Source: CAYQTE01 sp964420285
GTDB taxonomy: Bacteria; Planctomycetota; Phycisphaerae; Tepidisphaerales; Tepidisphaeraceae
Assembly: GCA_964420285.1 (NCBI GenBank)
Contig: CAYQTE010000019.1
Location: 13,244-77,243, forward strand
Direction of reading: 5' to 3'
DNA: 64,000 bases
The notes beneath the pieces are model-generated. The model ran no database searches. It was given only the letters and a program-made list of their open reading frames with translations, and had not been told where the DNA came from. Positions within the stretch are counted from its first letter, which is position 1, and every line of letters starts with the position of its first letter. The position numbers and the translations under genes are program-made. This document shows, in pieces, positions 63,255 through 64,000 of the stretch.

Positions 63255-64000
63255 TTGTCGCTCCGGTCTTTAGAGGAAGCGATCTCTCACCATGGATACG
63301 GCTGGGGGAATGGAACAGGGACGCACCTCGCTTTAAGATACATTTGCAGTCATTCATTTCTCCGCACCTTCTCGTCCGTCGCCGGCCAGAGCCGATCTTT
63401 GCCCGGTTTGGGTAACTGAGTGCCACGACCCTACGATGGGGCAAATCACCTCCGGCACAACCGAATTTCGGAAATTCGTGCTTCATCACGCATCCTCGGT
63501 CCGCCGGCGCGCGGCTGCCGGATAGTTCGCGTTTCCCTCGTTCGTCTCCGCCTGCCCGGCCGGGCCGCGCCACAGCCAGCGCCGCGACCATCTTACCAGG
63601 TTCGCCCGCGTGGTGTTATCACCGTTTTCCGGTAGAGCGCCAACGAGTGTGCCCGAATCTCCGGGCGAGGGTAACTCGATGCGGAGCAACCTCTTACCCC
63701 TCCCCTTGTACTCAGGGGGAGGGTTGGGTGGGGGTCGACCGCTATGGCGTCGGTCGCGGCTTCGAAATGGCAGCACCTCTGGCGAAGAACCCCCACCTCC
63801 GTCCTCCCCCTCCAGTACAAGGGGAGGAGGAAAAGACAGGCTCCCGGAAAATCGGGCGCCCTCGCCCCAGCGAGCCAGCAAAACCGCCAGGCGAGCAGGC
63901 CGGGAAAAGTTCTCACGGGGGAACAGTTTTCTCTTGCCATCGGCCTTGAGTTTGGTTAATGTAAGGGATGATAGGCAATGAACAATGGATAATTGACAAT
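63255..64000. other. 746-bp terminal region with repeats, no gene called
   Basis: The region holds the paired inverted repeat at 63699-63827. The last bases contain AATGAACAATGGATAATTGA, a word typical of AT-rich dispersed repeats. All longer open frames here (to ~130 codons) have low-complexity, shadow-like composition. A real gene may start beyond the right edge. Confidence 0.6.
63699..63827. repeat. REPIN-like paired inverted repeat
   Basis: Left arm 63699-63735 (CCTCCCCTTGTACTCAGGGG...) and right arm 63789-63827 (…CCAGTACAAGGGGAGG) are close reverse complements of about 37-39 bases, flanking ~53 bases. Each arm itself contains a short stem (CCCCTTGTACTCAGGGG-like), the layout of two REP units facing each other. 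A matching arm (CCCTGTACCCAGGGAGAGGG) opens the tandem array at 61851. Confidence 0.75.

Overview
The window is GC-rich bacterial chromosome, most likely from a planctomycete and probably the class Phycisphaerae. This is an inference from content: a WXG100/coiled-coil/FtsK-like locus, many lipoproteins and secreted glycoside hydrolases, a PEP-CTERM protein beside TonB-type outer-membrane machinery, long Ala/Pro/Gly tracts, and almost no phage or insertion-sequence genes. No rRNA, CRISPR array, integrase or transposase was seen; one tRNA-Gly(CCC) is present.

Layout. 1-3038 (minus): type VII secretion-like cluster cut by the left edge. 3172-9709: phosphatase, acetyltransferase, SpoIIE-type phosphatase, DUF192 protein and a large coiled-coil lipoprotein. 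9907-11801: RskA-like anti-sigma candidate, an intact hicBA module, and a scrambled tract with a second hicB, a truncated hicA and fragments copied from the neighbouring genes. 11872-15963: Hsp20, Lon, STAS and ACT proteins. 16057-16826: antitoxin/PIN pair. 17639-21332 (minus): two tandem GH28 lipoproteins, one with a ~145-residue Gly/Ala insert. 22228-29320: radical SAM protein, VOC protein, secreted hydrolase-like protein with Gly-rich tracts, higBA and a beta-propeller protein. 29329-32298 (minus): membrane protein, galE and a UbiA-type prenyltransferase. 32421-34492: ribH, nusB, ftsY. 34575-35329: ribbon-helix-helix/VapC-type pair. 35386-38973 (minus): M48 lipoprotein, SH3 protein and CHASE2 adenylate cyclase. 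39044: tRNA-Gly. 40621-48540: TonB-dependent receptor (frameshifted), YfiR-family protein, CHASE8 hybrid kinase with Hpt, and a REC-PAS-GGDEF-EAL protein. 48661-61656: carbohydrate region with GH78, GH2, GH115, an SDR, a glycosyltransferase-like protein and a glucuronate isomerase-like protein, with a PEP-CTERM protease-like protein among them. 61657-64000: repeat-rich DNA around one hypothetical gene.

How the genes may work together. The GH28, GH78, GH2 and GH115 enzymes, the isomerase and the SDR suggest breakdown of pectic or glucuronoxylan polymers and use of uronic acids. The 40.6-48.5 kb cluster looks like a Yfi-type envelope sensor in which a phosphorelay replaces the usual direct fusion of sensor and cyclase. 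Four complete toxin-antitoxin modules, one decayed module, several families of inverted repeats and an 8-bp-period minisatellite give the window an accessory flavour between housekeeping blocks. Several genes have a -10-like hexamer 6-9 bases before the start codon, suggesting common leaderless transcription.
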